From Rhipicephalus microplus (Eukaryota > Arthropoda > Arachnida > Ixodida > Ixodidae), in the NCBI RefSeq assembly GCF_043290135.1, contig NC_134702.1:194092491-194156490 (forward strand): a stretch of 64,000 nucleotides of DNA, given 5' to 3'. Below the pieces are notes generated by a model, which was not told the origin of the DNA, did no database searches, and saw nothing but the letters and a program-made list of their open reading frames with translations. Below are positions 11,110 to 19,330 of this stretch, piece by piece. Position numbers and translations under genes: made by a program. Position 1 is the stretch's first letter. Every line of letters begins with the position of its first letter.

Positions 11110-12690
11110 TTCTAGCACTACTACTGCTCCTCGTTACCTGGAACAGCGCCCATGCCAAATTGAGCACTCTCCCTCACCTTTCGCTCGATTAAGTATGATA
11201 AAAAATACTGGCTGCGTGCGTGTATCAGCGCAAGAATACTTTTTTTGTTTTACAGTTACGGAGTATCAAACCAGGCTCCTCAAAGTAAAACAGCATGAGT
11301 TACGGCACCTTTTCACAGGAAAAAGGAACACAGCAAAGGAAGACTGCCAGTAAGTTGCCATTGGATGATGACATTTTTTGGCTGACATGTGTATATGTGA
11401 TGACAATTCCTGGAATAGGGGGCGTCGTTTGAGGCCAGTTGAAGAAGACAAGTCCATTTGTCTTAGTCATGGCAACAAATGATAAGGGCGAGTTGGTTTG
11501 TCGAAACGTTGGCTCCAGCAACACCCGCCTTTCAAGGATTTTGTCGGGCCTCAATATGTTTACGGACGTCTGCTATCTTTGGTGTATGGACGTATGAGTA
11601 GATACTTAATTGTTTTAGAAATTGCCGAAAAATCCTTAAAAGATGGCTTTTTTCGGTACGTTCCTTTCACACTTATTTTCTCTGCTGCCGCCAAATCATA
11701 TTTTGGACAACCAATAGCTGAAGCAAATTAGTAAAACAGAATAATGAACATTTCTATTATTAGAGACACGTAATCATGAAAGAAAACTGAAGGCATTTCC
11801 TGTTGAGAATTCCTTGCCGCTTTGAAATTATAAAAAGCGGCTTCTGGAATGCATTATAGAGTAAATATACATTTACCAGCGAAACAGAAACTTAATTGCC
11901 AGTGACCGTAAGTGTATATTATGACAACAATTACTGTTAGGTGTCCAATTCGTAACGTACGATTGTCATGCGGGGTGTATGTTTCGAATATAGCTCACTC
12001 ACTCCCATCAATTATTCATCTACCAACGCTCGCTCATTGCATGCAGCATTTCCGAAAGAAGAGTATGGCAGCGGCGCTCTCGGTTTCGTTGGTGAAACTC
12101 TTCAGATTTCATGACTGCACAAACAAATATTAGCGTTCGTTTTTGGAAGTAGCAAAGTAGCTGTTATCGTGTCATGGCATGGAGGAGCACGTTCTGAAAT
12201 ATGTATGTAGCTATAAATGTATTTTATTAGTATACTTGGCTATTTTTGGCTTACAGAAAAATAATTTAAGATCAGGACCTGCATGGAGCCACGCCCAAAC
12301 AGTGCTAGAAGAAGTGGCTCAACTTGATGAAAACGTATAAGGTAATTAGCATTTTTACATCAGCAGGTTTGAACAGTGCCCAAATTTGTTTCTAGTGCAA
12401 CCAGCGTTTATTTCAATATTCGTGAAAGCAGGTATGCAAGATCTTTCATTTAGGCCTCCTTTCTGTCAATAGGACCTGAAGAACCCACCCACTGGAGCTG
12501 GCAACGAAGCAGTAGAGCTCACGTGGCGTTTTTATGATCACATGTACGCAATGATGTCTGGAAGACCAATAATAAGGCCACCGCGGCTGGTCACGTCAGC
12601 GCTTGCTAATGCAAGCCCGGACTTCCCAGATATTGTTGTAAAATTATTTAGCCCTTTAGTCAAAGTTACACTGCTTTTATGCATACATAT
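11110..12690. other. Mostly unassigned sequence
   Basis: Apart from the GAAAC/stem motif at 11440-11530 I recognise nothing. There is no credible gene. Confidence 0.45.
11440..11530 (+). repeat. Hammerhead-like / Penelope-like terminal motif, copy 1
   Basis: Contains TTGAAGAAGACAAGTCCA followed, after an apparent insertion, by TTTGTCGAAACGTTGGCTCC. The arrangement (T/C)TGAAGA, a GACAAG..CTTGTC stem, then GAAAC resembles a degenerate hammerhead core of the kind carried by Penelope-like element ends. Copies of the same family lie at 13668-13712 (minus) and 13977-14030 (plus). No Penelope reverse transcriptase is visible in the window. Confidence 0.4.
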
Positions 12691-12692
12691 AA

Positions 12693-13235
12693 TAATGAGA
12701 TCTAACGGACAATAGTGCCCAGAAAAGTATAGGGGAAGATATTAGAGCAAATCGTAATGTAAATATGAAGAAAAGTGGGTGAAAAGATAATTCGCCGCGG
12801 GCAGGATCTGAGCCTGCGACCTTCTAATGACGCGTTCGATCCTCTACCACTGAGCTATCACGACAGCTATCCCCCCAGCCACTTTATAAGGTTTGTATGT
12901 GAATTAAACGTGGGAGTGTCAGTCAGCGGCACCAGTAGCCATGGTGGCGAGTGTGGCACACTCTTTTGAGCCTGTTTGGCGTCACGTAGCACGTGAACTT
13001 GATACGAGCGGGCAGCTGGCCAATATTCCCTCGTATACAACCTAAAGGCACTAAGTCTGCCAGTACGAGACCCTCGTTAATGAATTAAGGAAAGAAGTGT
13101 ATACTTGGGGGCTCCTTTTTTCGTGTTTTTACCCAATAAAAATGAGATCTAACAGACAATGAAGGCAAGGAAAGTATAGGAGAAGATATTAGACCAAATT
13201 TTAATGTAAATATGAAGAAAAGTGGGTGAAAAGAT
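12693..13235 (-). repeat. ~448-bp tandem unit containing a tRNA-like module, 1.2 copies
   Basis: AATGAGATCTAAC starts at 12693 and again at 13141, and the following ~95 bp are repeated, so the unit is about 448 bp and is head-to-tail. On the minus strand the order is segment A, tRNA-like module, segment B. Related copies are at 3695, 27733, 35901, 37248 and 61235. At 61370 the B-to-A junction is again seen, so tandem structure is a property of the family. No open frame is conserved. Confidence 0.75.
12799..12866 (-). repeat. tRNA-like module of the 448-bp unit
   Basis: Read on the minus strand: GATAGCTCAGTGGTAGAG (A-box-like D arm), an anticodon-like arm, then GGTCGCAGGCTCAGATCC (B-box-like T arm). 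The second copy at 27833-27906 has GAGCTC..GGTTAGAGCATCGAA and GGTCGTAGGTTCAAT. In the better copy the anticodon stem can pair TCGAA with TTCGA. There is no T at the usual position 33 and the acceptor stem is poor, so this is a tRNA-derived promoter or retroposon head and not a working tRNA gene. Confidence 0.65.
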
Positions 13236-13341
13236 AAGTGGCTGGATACTGCCCACGGCGAGTTATCTTTTCACCAACTTTTCTTCATATTTACATTATG
13301 ATTCGGTCTAATATCTTACCCTATACTTTCCTTGGCTATAC

Positions 13342-13345
<4 letters not shown>
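13141..13345. repeat. Long inverted repeat formed by two opposed unit fragments
   Basis: The arm at about 13150-13235 (GATATTAGACCAAATTTTAA..AAAGTGGGTGAAAAGATAA) is mirrored by 13260-13340 (TTATCTTTTCACCAACTTTT..GGTCTAATATCTT). Only ~25 bp separate them. The arms are ~80-90 bp and highly similar, and could form a large hairpin. The right arm runs straight into (TA)n. Confidence 0.85.

Positions 13346-13400
<55 letters not shown>
13345..13400. repeat. (TA)n microsatellite
   Basis: 56 bp of TA immediately after the inverted repeat, followed by a short (GA)n and poly-G. Confidence 0.97.
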
Positions 13401-13407
<7 letters not shown>

Positions 13408-13667
13408 GGGGGGCTTTAGCATTACGGTTAGTACACCAACTGTGGAGCAAAATTTTTTGCACGTTCAAGGACAAGGAAATTTAGTTTCCATGAGACGTGT
13501 CTGAAATGTTCAGCTGCGAAATTTTTATTGCACGCGTATGCCATTTGGTATAGTTATTTATGTTACAATTGAAAACATGCGTTTACACACATTCTTTTAT
13601 TACCCGTCTTTGTTGTAAAACACGGCGTCAATTGAAGGTTGCATAATGAACAGTTTGTGAGGACTGG

Positions 13668-13712
13668 GTGCTGCTGAAGCCGACATTTCGACTAGTGAAC
13701 TTGTCTTTTCAA
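13668..13712 (-). repeat. Hammerhead-like motif, copy 2
   Basis: On the minus strand: TTGAAAAGACAAGTTCACTA then GTCGAAATGTCGGCTTCAGC. It shares the GACAAG-TTCA stem-loop, the GTCGAAA core and the GGCTNCAGC tail with the copy at 11440. Ruka lies between this and the oppositely oriented copy at 13977. Confidence 0.45.
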
Positions 13713-13738
13713 TCTTAAGAATTGAAAAATGCAACCAG

Positions 13739-13975
13739 GCCGCGGTGTTCTAGTGGCTAAGGTACTCGGCTGCTGACCCGCAGGTCGTGGAATCAAGTCC
13801 CGGCTGCGGTGGCTGCATTTCCGATGGAGGCGGAAATGTTGTAGGCCCATGTGCCCAGATTTGGGTGCACGTTAAAGAACCCTGGCTGGTTGAAATTTCC
13901 GGAGCCCTTCACTACGGCGTCTCTCATAATCACATGGTGGTTTTGAGACGTTAAACCCGAGGTATTGTTATTATT
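13739..13975 (+). mobile_element. Ruka tRNA-derived SINE, copy 1
   Basis: A tRNA-like head (GCGGTGTTCTAGTGGCTAAGGTACTCGGCTGCTGACCCG in two blocks, with A-box and a degenerate B-box at about 13787-13800). The conserved body follows: GATGGAGGCGGAAATGTTGTAGGCCC, GTGCACGTTAAAGAACCC, GAAATTTCCGGAGCCCTTCACTACGGCG and GAGACGTTAAACCC. This is the tick SINE known as Ruka, recognised from memory. It is transcribed by RNA polymerase III and moved by LINE machinery. The 3' end is AT-rich with no clear tail repeat. Confidence 0.85.
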
Positions 13976-13976
13976 T

Positions 13977-14030
13977 GAAGAACGCATGTCTGCTTGTCGA
14001 AACATCGGTTGCAGCGAACAACCCCTCTTC
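13977..14030 (+). repeat. Hammerhead-like motif, copy 3
   Basis: TGAAGAACGCATGTCTGCTTGTCGAAACATCGGTTGCAGC matches the family at 11440: TGAAGA, a degenerate stem, CTTGTCGAAAC and a G-rich tail. It is oriented opposite to copy 2. Confidence 0.4.
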
Positions 14031-14209
14031 AGAAATTTCCCACGTCATCCTAAATGCAAGCAATGAGCAGTAATCACTGTGATTTCGTGAAGGCTGCGCG
14101 TCATTGTGTGGCATAAACTGGCTTTTGTTTTGTGCAGAACGATCAGCGACCCCGGGAGGCGAAGCAACAGCGATGGGAGGAGAGGGCCAAGCCGCAGAAC
14201 AGAAGCGAT

Positions 14210-14280
14210 GTGATGGAGCGAATCCTAACGAATGTTAGGATGGAGCGAATCCTAACGAATGTTAGGATTCGCTCCATCAC
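14210..14280. repeat. Compound palindrome with 20-bp perfect arms
   Basis: The arm GTGATGGAGCGAATCCTAAC (14210-14229) has its exact reverse complement at 14261-14280. Between them the same motif is repeated directly (ATGGAGCGAATCCTAACGAA at 14213 and again at 14240). The segment therefore holds two direct copies and one inverted copy of a ~27-bp motif. Confidence 0.95.
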
Positions 14281-14284
14281 TCGA

Positions 14285-14820
14285 CTCACATCTAACCGGG
14301 ACGCAGCTCGTCGGCATACCGTTTTTCTTTCTCGTTGCTTGACTGAGAACAGCACATTCACCATTGAAAACCCAGCAGAAATTTCGGTAGGCAGAGCGTC
14401 TTTTGCATACCAAGACAGCGCCACCACATTTTCGTCCCGTAAGTCCGGTTGAATTTCGCAATAGTCGGTTACAACATAAAAATAAACACAAATGCTGCCC
14501 CCGCACCCCCAAAAAAAACTTAGGCCCACTGGCCTTTCATCTGTGCGAGAGAGTTGTGCTACGTGGTTTCCGTGGCAACCTTTTTCACTGCTAACACAAA
14601 CACTACGTGAAAGAGTAATTAAAAGTTAGACGCCAGACTAGAAACATTACCGTTTGACCGAGAGGGATGTTGAAACTTTGGGACAATTGAGCAGGAAGCC
14701 AACATTCTTTTTACCAAAAACCAGCAGCCCCAACATGTACCTGTACAAAGAACTTCCAAATTGACACGTGTGAGCGGTACTGATTGTAATGAGCTTATGT
14801 CTAGTTATGGTGGTTTGGAC
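14285..14820. other. Unassigned sequence
   Basis: No recognisable element. A pyrimidine-rich run ending in GTGCAG at about 14137 upstream, followed by an open frame, could be a splice acceptor plus exon, but the frame runs through the palindrome and shows no domain, so I do not call a gene. Confidence 0.4.
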
Positions 14821-14822
14821 AT

Positions 14823-15016
14823 TGAGGCCCACGGTACGGCTTTAAGCTCTCACATAGTACAGTACCCTGTACTCTAAATCGTTACCCACTCTTTTCGACT
14901 TCCTCTTCCCCTTGTTAAAAGGTAAACAGGGCTTCATCAAGTGTGAGGCCCACGGGATAGCTTTTTGTTTTCTCATAGTAGAGTACCTAGTAGTCTAAAT
15001 CATTACCCACTTTTTC
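14823..15016. repeat. Tandem ~120-bp repeat, two units
   Basis: GAGGCCCACGG.A.GGCT..CTCTCATAGTA.AGTAC..GTA.TCTAAATC.TTACCCACT occurs at 14823-14894 and 14943-15016. A third, related block is at about 17320-17370 (ACGGCTCAGTGCTCTCTCATAG..AGTACTCAAAATCGTT). It is probably part of a dispersed repeat of unknown type. Confidence 0.65.
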
Positions 15017-15165
15017 TTAACCCACCCATAGACTAAGAGAAGCATGCTTACGCAAAGAGCAGACCCTCCCTTAGGGCCCTGCGGCCGAACTACTGCGCTG
15101 CTTTCAGCGCCATGAGCGGCTGGTCAGACCCGATATTGTCTTCAGCATAACTAAATTAATTTTTA

Positions 15166-16053
15166 GGGGTGAAGCTTTTTATGGCGGCACCTGTTCGTCC
15201 CTCGTAACTGTTGTAGTAGTGTGTAACAAGTATAACATTTTGACCTCCTAGGTGGTGCCGGTGAGAGATTTCTTCTGGGCGTCGTTGTACAATATAAGAT
15301 AGTGCTCAATGTACATGCCAATGGCTGCTAAGGGGCAATGAGAGACTGGAGAATTCGGCTTTACGTTAACGTGCACGCTGCGACTTTTCATTGTTCAACA
15401 ACGCACAGAAGACAAGAAAGGGTTGCTACGTTATACTCGCTGGGTGTTACCTCCTAGGTTTTAGAAAGGTTTTGCGAACGTTGGGCCGCAGTGCCAAGAA
15501 TAAAGTTAACTAGTATATACCATGAACTCGAGGTGGTTAAAGGTGGGAAGTAGACACGAAGCGCAAGCCGTAAGGAAGTGTGCGTGTACTTCCTCTCGTT
15601 CAGTCCTTGGAATGTCCGCTGGATGGTGGTGCTTCTGTATGAAGAATGTATGATGAAAAGATGCGAGATGGTGGTACTTGGTGTGTTGAATAGGTGGACG
15701 AACGGACACACAGACAGATGCATGAACAGACGCACAGATGGCTGCACGGACGGATGGACGCGTGAACGGACGCAGGAGCAGATGCATGGTTGAAAGCAGG
15801 GACGGACGCACAGATGAACGTGCGGGCGCAGAAACAGACGCACGCACGGACGGGCGGACGGACGCACAGGCGGCCACACAGACGCACGCATGGATGGACG
15901 GAAGCAAGAACGAATGGACGGACGGAAGGTTCGCCCCGCTATCCATCATTCACTCCGTAGATATGCTGCCATTTTTTTTCTTTACGCTGCTGGGATTTGG
16001 ACCCATGCCCTTACGATCCCAAAGCGATTGTCTTTACCCCTATAGGCTACACA
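15166..16053 (-). mobile_element. Composite retroposon with tRNA-like head and (GGACGNAC)n VNTR
   Basis: On the minus strand: a tRNA-like head at 15988-16053 (GTAGCCTATAGGGGTAAAGA as A-box arm and GGGTCCAAATCCC as B-box-like arm). Next come a VNTR of imperfect CGTCCGTC-type repeats (about 15690-15930), a unique body (15400-15690) and a 3' part (15166-15400). A second copy in plus orientation lies at about 62110-63215. Open frames of ~145 codons in the VNTR are rich in Val/Arg/Pro/Cys/His and arise from the repeat. The layout recalls VNTR-bearing composite retroposons such as SVA, without homology being claimed. Confidence 0.6.
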
Positions 16054-16054
16054 C

Positions 16055-16930
16055 CCATGCTTCCATAAAGGGAATACATGTACAGTACTTATAAACCACA
16101 TGAATGTGTACGCATTCTGCCAATAAAATGCCAAAAGACAACACTTTCTAGTCCGACTTTACTTATTTTGGTGGTAACGCATTAAACATCCACAGCGAGC
16201 AACCATGTAGAGCCGATATAGAGAATTACACAAACCAATAATTTTTTCTTGAAAAAGCTTTGTGATGCCAAATTTGGGTCTTCATGGTCCTTCTGAGGTG
16301 GCTATTACTAATGACAAGAAGTGAGCATGAATGCGCCATCTAGCGCTTGGTAAGACCCTTGCTCGTACGGCCTCGAAAAGGCTCGAGTGGCCACTCTTTG
16401 TGGAAGTATATTTCTCTATGGGCCAGTAATTAAATTTGTCTCGGGGTGGGAGGGTAACGGTTTTAGGTAAAGCTTACATTTATCCTTAGGTCGTAAATGA
16501 CTATAGCTCCCCCCCATACCACCTCCTACCATTACGTGCATGTGTTTTCTCTCTGCCTCTCCACCGTTTCTCTTTGATGTCATATTGCAACATTCATGTC
16601 GTCCGGCTGCGAAGGATGCGCGGGGTAGTTGCGCCGAGGTTGAGCTTATCTGAGTGGCTGTTGCGTCCACAGAAATGATATGCCCGAGCGACAAGGCGTG
16701 CGTCTTTCAGCTATTTAACGAGCCGTACGCTACGCGTCTGTACATTCGAATTATGTGGTGTAAACACGCCTAACGACCAATGCATACGTGTTGCATAGCG
16801 TTGTCTACATTTACTGCATGGCTTCTATCGTGTCTGGTGTTAGAAAAAAAAATGGGACACATTGTCAATTCCAAAGTGTGTTCACCGAAAGCCTCATATA
16901 TATCCATTCGTCTCGAATATATGCGATTCT
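16055..16930. other. Unassigned sequence
   Basis: No recognisable gene or repeat family. Confidence 0.45.
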
Positions 16931-16932
16931 TT

Positions 16933-17010
16933 TTAGATGCGGAAGCATCTTATACTCGCGCCTTGTAGTGCGCCGTCCGCGCCGTTCGCGCCGTCCGCAC
17001 CGCCTTAGTT
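16933..17010 (+). repeat. Partial copy of the 17379 TIR element
   Basis: TTTTAGATGCGGAAGCATCTTATACTCGCGCC and the following ~45 bp match the left end of the element at 17379. The copy breaks off after CCGTCCGCACCGCC. Confidence 0.85.
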
Positions 17011-17378
17011 GAGCTAATTCATTACGTCTGATACAATAATCACTCGTTCTCTGCTACTGCAATATTCACGCGTTCATCAAGTATAAGGTTATTTGTTGCA
17101 CTTCAAAAGCATACATGTGTCCGAGTTAAAACGGTCAAAGTTTCACATTAAATGCACCAGGAAGGTAAAGTATTGGTACGGAAACCAGTAACACAAACAT
17201 GAGCTTGTACGGTAAAGTTAGCTATTTAAAACCTACGCGAGCGTCGGTGCACACTGAACCATGCCTGTGTATTCAGGCATGTGTCTAACTCTGTTACCAG
17301 CCACTAAACTGTTTTAGCGGGACGGCTCAGTGCTCTCTCATAGTTGAGTACGAAGTACTCAAAATCGTTCAACATATT
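17011..17378. other. Unassigned sequence
   Basis: Contains the third CTCTCATAG..AGTACTC block (about 17320-17370) and otherwise nothing recognised. Confidence 0.4.
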
Positions 17379-17842
17379 AGATGCGGAAGCATCTTATACT
17401 CGCGCCTTGTAGTGCGCCGTCCGCGCCGTCCGCACCGCTTCTCAAACATTCGACAGCTGACGCGCGCGCATGCGCCGTCGCGCCGTCGCCCACCATCTGT
17501 GCCGCGCGCGCTTCTCCTTCGAGAACATTCGACAGCTGACAGCGCATGCGCCGTCGCGCCGTTGCCATCTGTGCCGCGCGCGCGCTTCTCCTTCGAGAAC
17601 ATTCGACAGCTGACAGCGCATGCACCGTCGCGCTGTATATATACTCAAGGTCGGCGCTCGCTCGCTCAGTTGCCGCTCGTCCGTTGGTTCGTCGCAATAA
17701 ATAAAACACCGCCCTTTCGCATACGTGCCGTACGTGTTCACTCATTTAACACCCCATTTCACAACCACGTTAACCAATTTAGCCATCGACCCAAGTAAGT
17801 CGCAATTTAACACCCGTTAACCAATTACATGCTTCCGCATCC
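17379..17842 (+). mobile_element. TIR element with triplicated GC-rich boxes and promoter architecture
   Basis: The left end GATGCGGAAGCAT (about 17379-17391) is mirrored by ATGCTTCCGCATC (about 17829-17841), a perfect 13-bp inverted pair that also gives TG..CA ends. The interior has three tandem units of 73-74 bp beginning at 17436, 17509 and 17583. Each has ACATTCGACAGCTGAC and a GCGCATGC(G/A)CCGTCGCGC box. A TATA box, an initiator-like TCAGT and an AATAAATAAA stretch follow. The organisation is that of a solo LTR (U3 repeats, TATA, poly(A) signal) or of a promoter-carrying MITE. No target duplication was identified. Confidence 0.6.
17636..17670 (+). promoter_or_regulatory. TATA box plus arthropod initiator at canonical spacing
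   Basis: TATATATA begins at 17636 and TCAGT lies at 17666-17670, putting the putative +1 A (17668) 32 bp downstream of the first T. TCAGT is the arthropod initiator consensus. Upstream are three GC-rich tandem boxes, and AATAAATAAA occurs at 17696-17705, too close for a normal gene but normal for an LTR. Activity is inferred, not shown. Confidence 0.5.
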
Positions 17843-18960
17843 TCCTCAGTGTTCCCCCGAGGGAAGCTGCGGGCAATTTTTTTCTTTGTGGTTTTCTCTT
17901 TGTTTTAAATTGCTTGTTTTTTAACTCTCGGAAGTCACGCGATTGGCGATGGAGTATAAGGGGTGCAGGGTGGAGCAAATAGGTAAACACGCAGCTATAT
18001 AAAGACGTCAACAGATCGATGCGAGCTATGTGCGGCGTTTTCTCAACTCCGGAGTGTCTGTGCCTTCGCGTAACGGAGCATAGCGATTCGTGACAAATGA
18101 GTGCATTTATTCTTCCGTCTCTTTCACTGCCATCGCCCTCTCGAGAAAATTGCGTATTTGTGTCACGGAGGCTGTTGTTCTCAACTTCGAGCGATCTCAT
18201 CTCACCCTTTCTGTTCTTTCATCCCTATCTCCATCGGCGAGATGGCAGTACCCGTTTCTTGCGTAAGCGAGCTTTTGCTTCGTGTTACGTATATAAGAGA
18301 AAATGGCCGGGGTTAGAAGGGCCAAGCAACTACACTCTCCCGCTGTTATCAGTGCATCGCGATATAAGTGAATGTCATATAGGTGCACATTTCAATCGCT
18401 AAGAAAGTGTCACGTAATAAATTTCGCCGTAATCGCTCCGTGGCCGGTGGGCGCGGAATCACACACAGTGAAAGTGTACAGCCGCGGGCATCTGATGGTC
18501 TACTCCGATTTTTTTTTTTTGAAGTCCCAGTCCTGACTGATGGCAAACAGTCGCGCAGTTTTCACCACTCAGCCCCTCTTGCGCACTCTACGTCATGCAT
18601 ACTATAACATAGGCTTTGTGTTATGATAGACCAACTTAGACGCTATGTCATTCTTGGCATGCATGTATCATGGGTGTCGGGTGTGTACGCATGCAGTATG
18701 TCAAGCACGTAACAATAAGGTAAACCACCAGGTTCACAGTGCGAATGGCGTAGTAACTGATAGTGTACTGCCACTATACTTGACCGAGTATTGGTTGTTT
18801 ATTCGGAGGAATGCGTGGGTTGTGGGCCTTTGTACGTTGTTTGCGCGCGGCTGAATATGCGCAGTCCGTGCAGCGTCTGTAGATTGAAAGAAAAAAACTA
18901 GAATTCTTATTGTGTTGCGAAAGCGCAAGCAAGTGAAGCTTGACGTGTGCTGTATAAAAT
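17843..18960. other. Unassigned sequence
   Basis: No gene recognised. Several TATA-like strings (about 17996 and 18290) occur without a properly spaced initiator. Confidence 0.45.
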
Positions 18961-19082
18961 ACTGCTTCTTTCTTTCTCTCTTTCTTTCTTTCTTTCTTTC
19001 TTTCCTTCTTTCTTTCTTTCTTTCTATCTTTCTTCTTTTCTTCCTTTCTTTTTTTCTTCTTTCTTTCTTTCTTTCTTTTTTA
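18961..19082. repeat. (CTTT)n pyrimidine microsatellite
   Basis: About 120 bp of imperfect CTTT/TTTC repeats, a strand-asymmetric polypyrimidine tract. Lys/Glu/Arg-rich or Phe/Leu/Ser-rich open frames here are artefacts. Confidence 0.95.
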
Positions 19083-19252
19083 TTGCTTAACGTTCCCTTC
19101 AAACTTTTCGGTTGCCCCGTCCCGGGAATCCAACCTTCATCCGCACGGTTAGCAGTGCAATGGTTTATTTTCTGGAAAAAACAACGCCAGTCGCGCGTTC
19201 GTATCCAGGCTACAACGATGTGCGGCAATTAACGCAGTGATATAACTGTGAG

Positions 19253-19330
19253 TAGCGGCGATGGCGTAGTGATTAGAGCATCCGCCTACCACGCAAAAGG
19301 TCCATGGTTCAAATCGCAGTGCCGCACAGT
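19253..19330 (+). repeat. tRNA-Gly-like module at the head of an RTE LINE copy
   Basis: GCGGCGATGGCGTAGTGATT (acceptor plus A-box arm), CCGCCTACCACGCAAAAGGT (anticodon arm with T-ACC-A) and GGTTCAAATCGC (B-box), ending in GTGCCGCAC, which pairs with the first five bases. The anticodon arm resembles tRNA-Gly. It could be the head of a SINE whose tail is RTE-derived, or an internal pol III promoter captured by the LINE. Weak stems make a functional tRNA unlikely. Confidence 0.65.

Noticed and set aside
12799..12866. Genuine tRNA gene
   Set aside because: Weak acceptor stem, no T at position 33, and the module recurs inside a dispersed repeat.
14132..14452. 106-codon frame preceded by a splice-acceptor-like tract
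   Set aside because: It runs through the palindrome at 14210-14280, has no recognised domain and no donor site I can support.
15454..15949. ~145-codon Val/Arg/Pro/Ser/Cys-rich frames on the minus strand
   Set aside because: Generated by the VNTR; equivalent frames occur at 62154-62495, and no domain or conserved start is seen.
17996..18004. TATATAAAG as a promoter
   Set aside because: No initiator at suitable spacing and no gene downstream; AT-rich strings are common here.
18734..19228. Lys/Glu/Arg-rich 164-codon frame on the minus strand
   Set aside because: Translation of the (CTTT)n tract.
19253..19330. Functional tRNA-Gly gene
   Set aside because: Anticodon stem does not pair well and it is fused to RTE sequence; treated as tRNA-derived.
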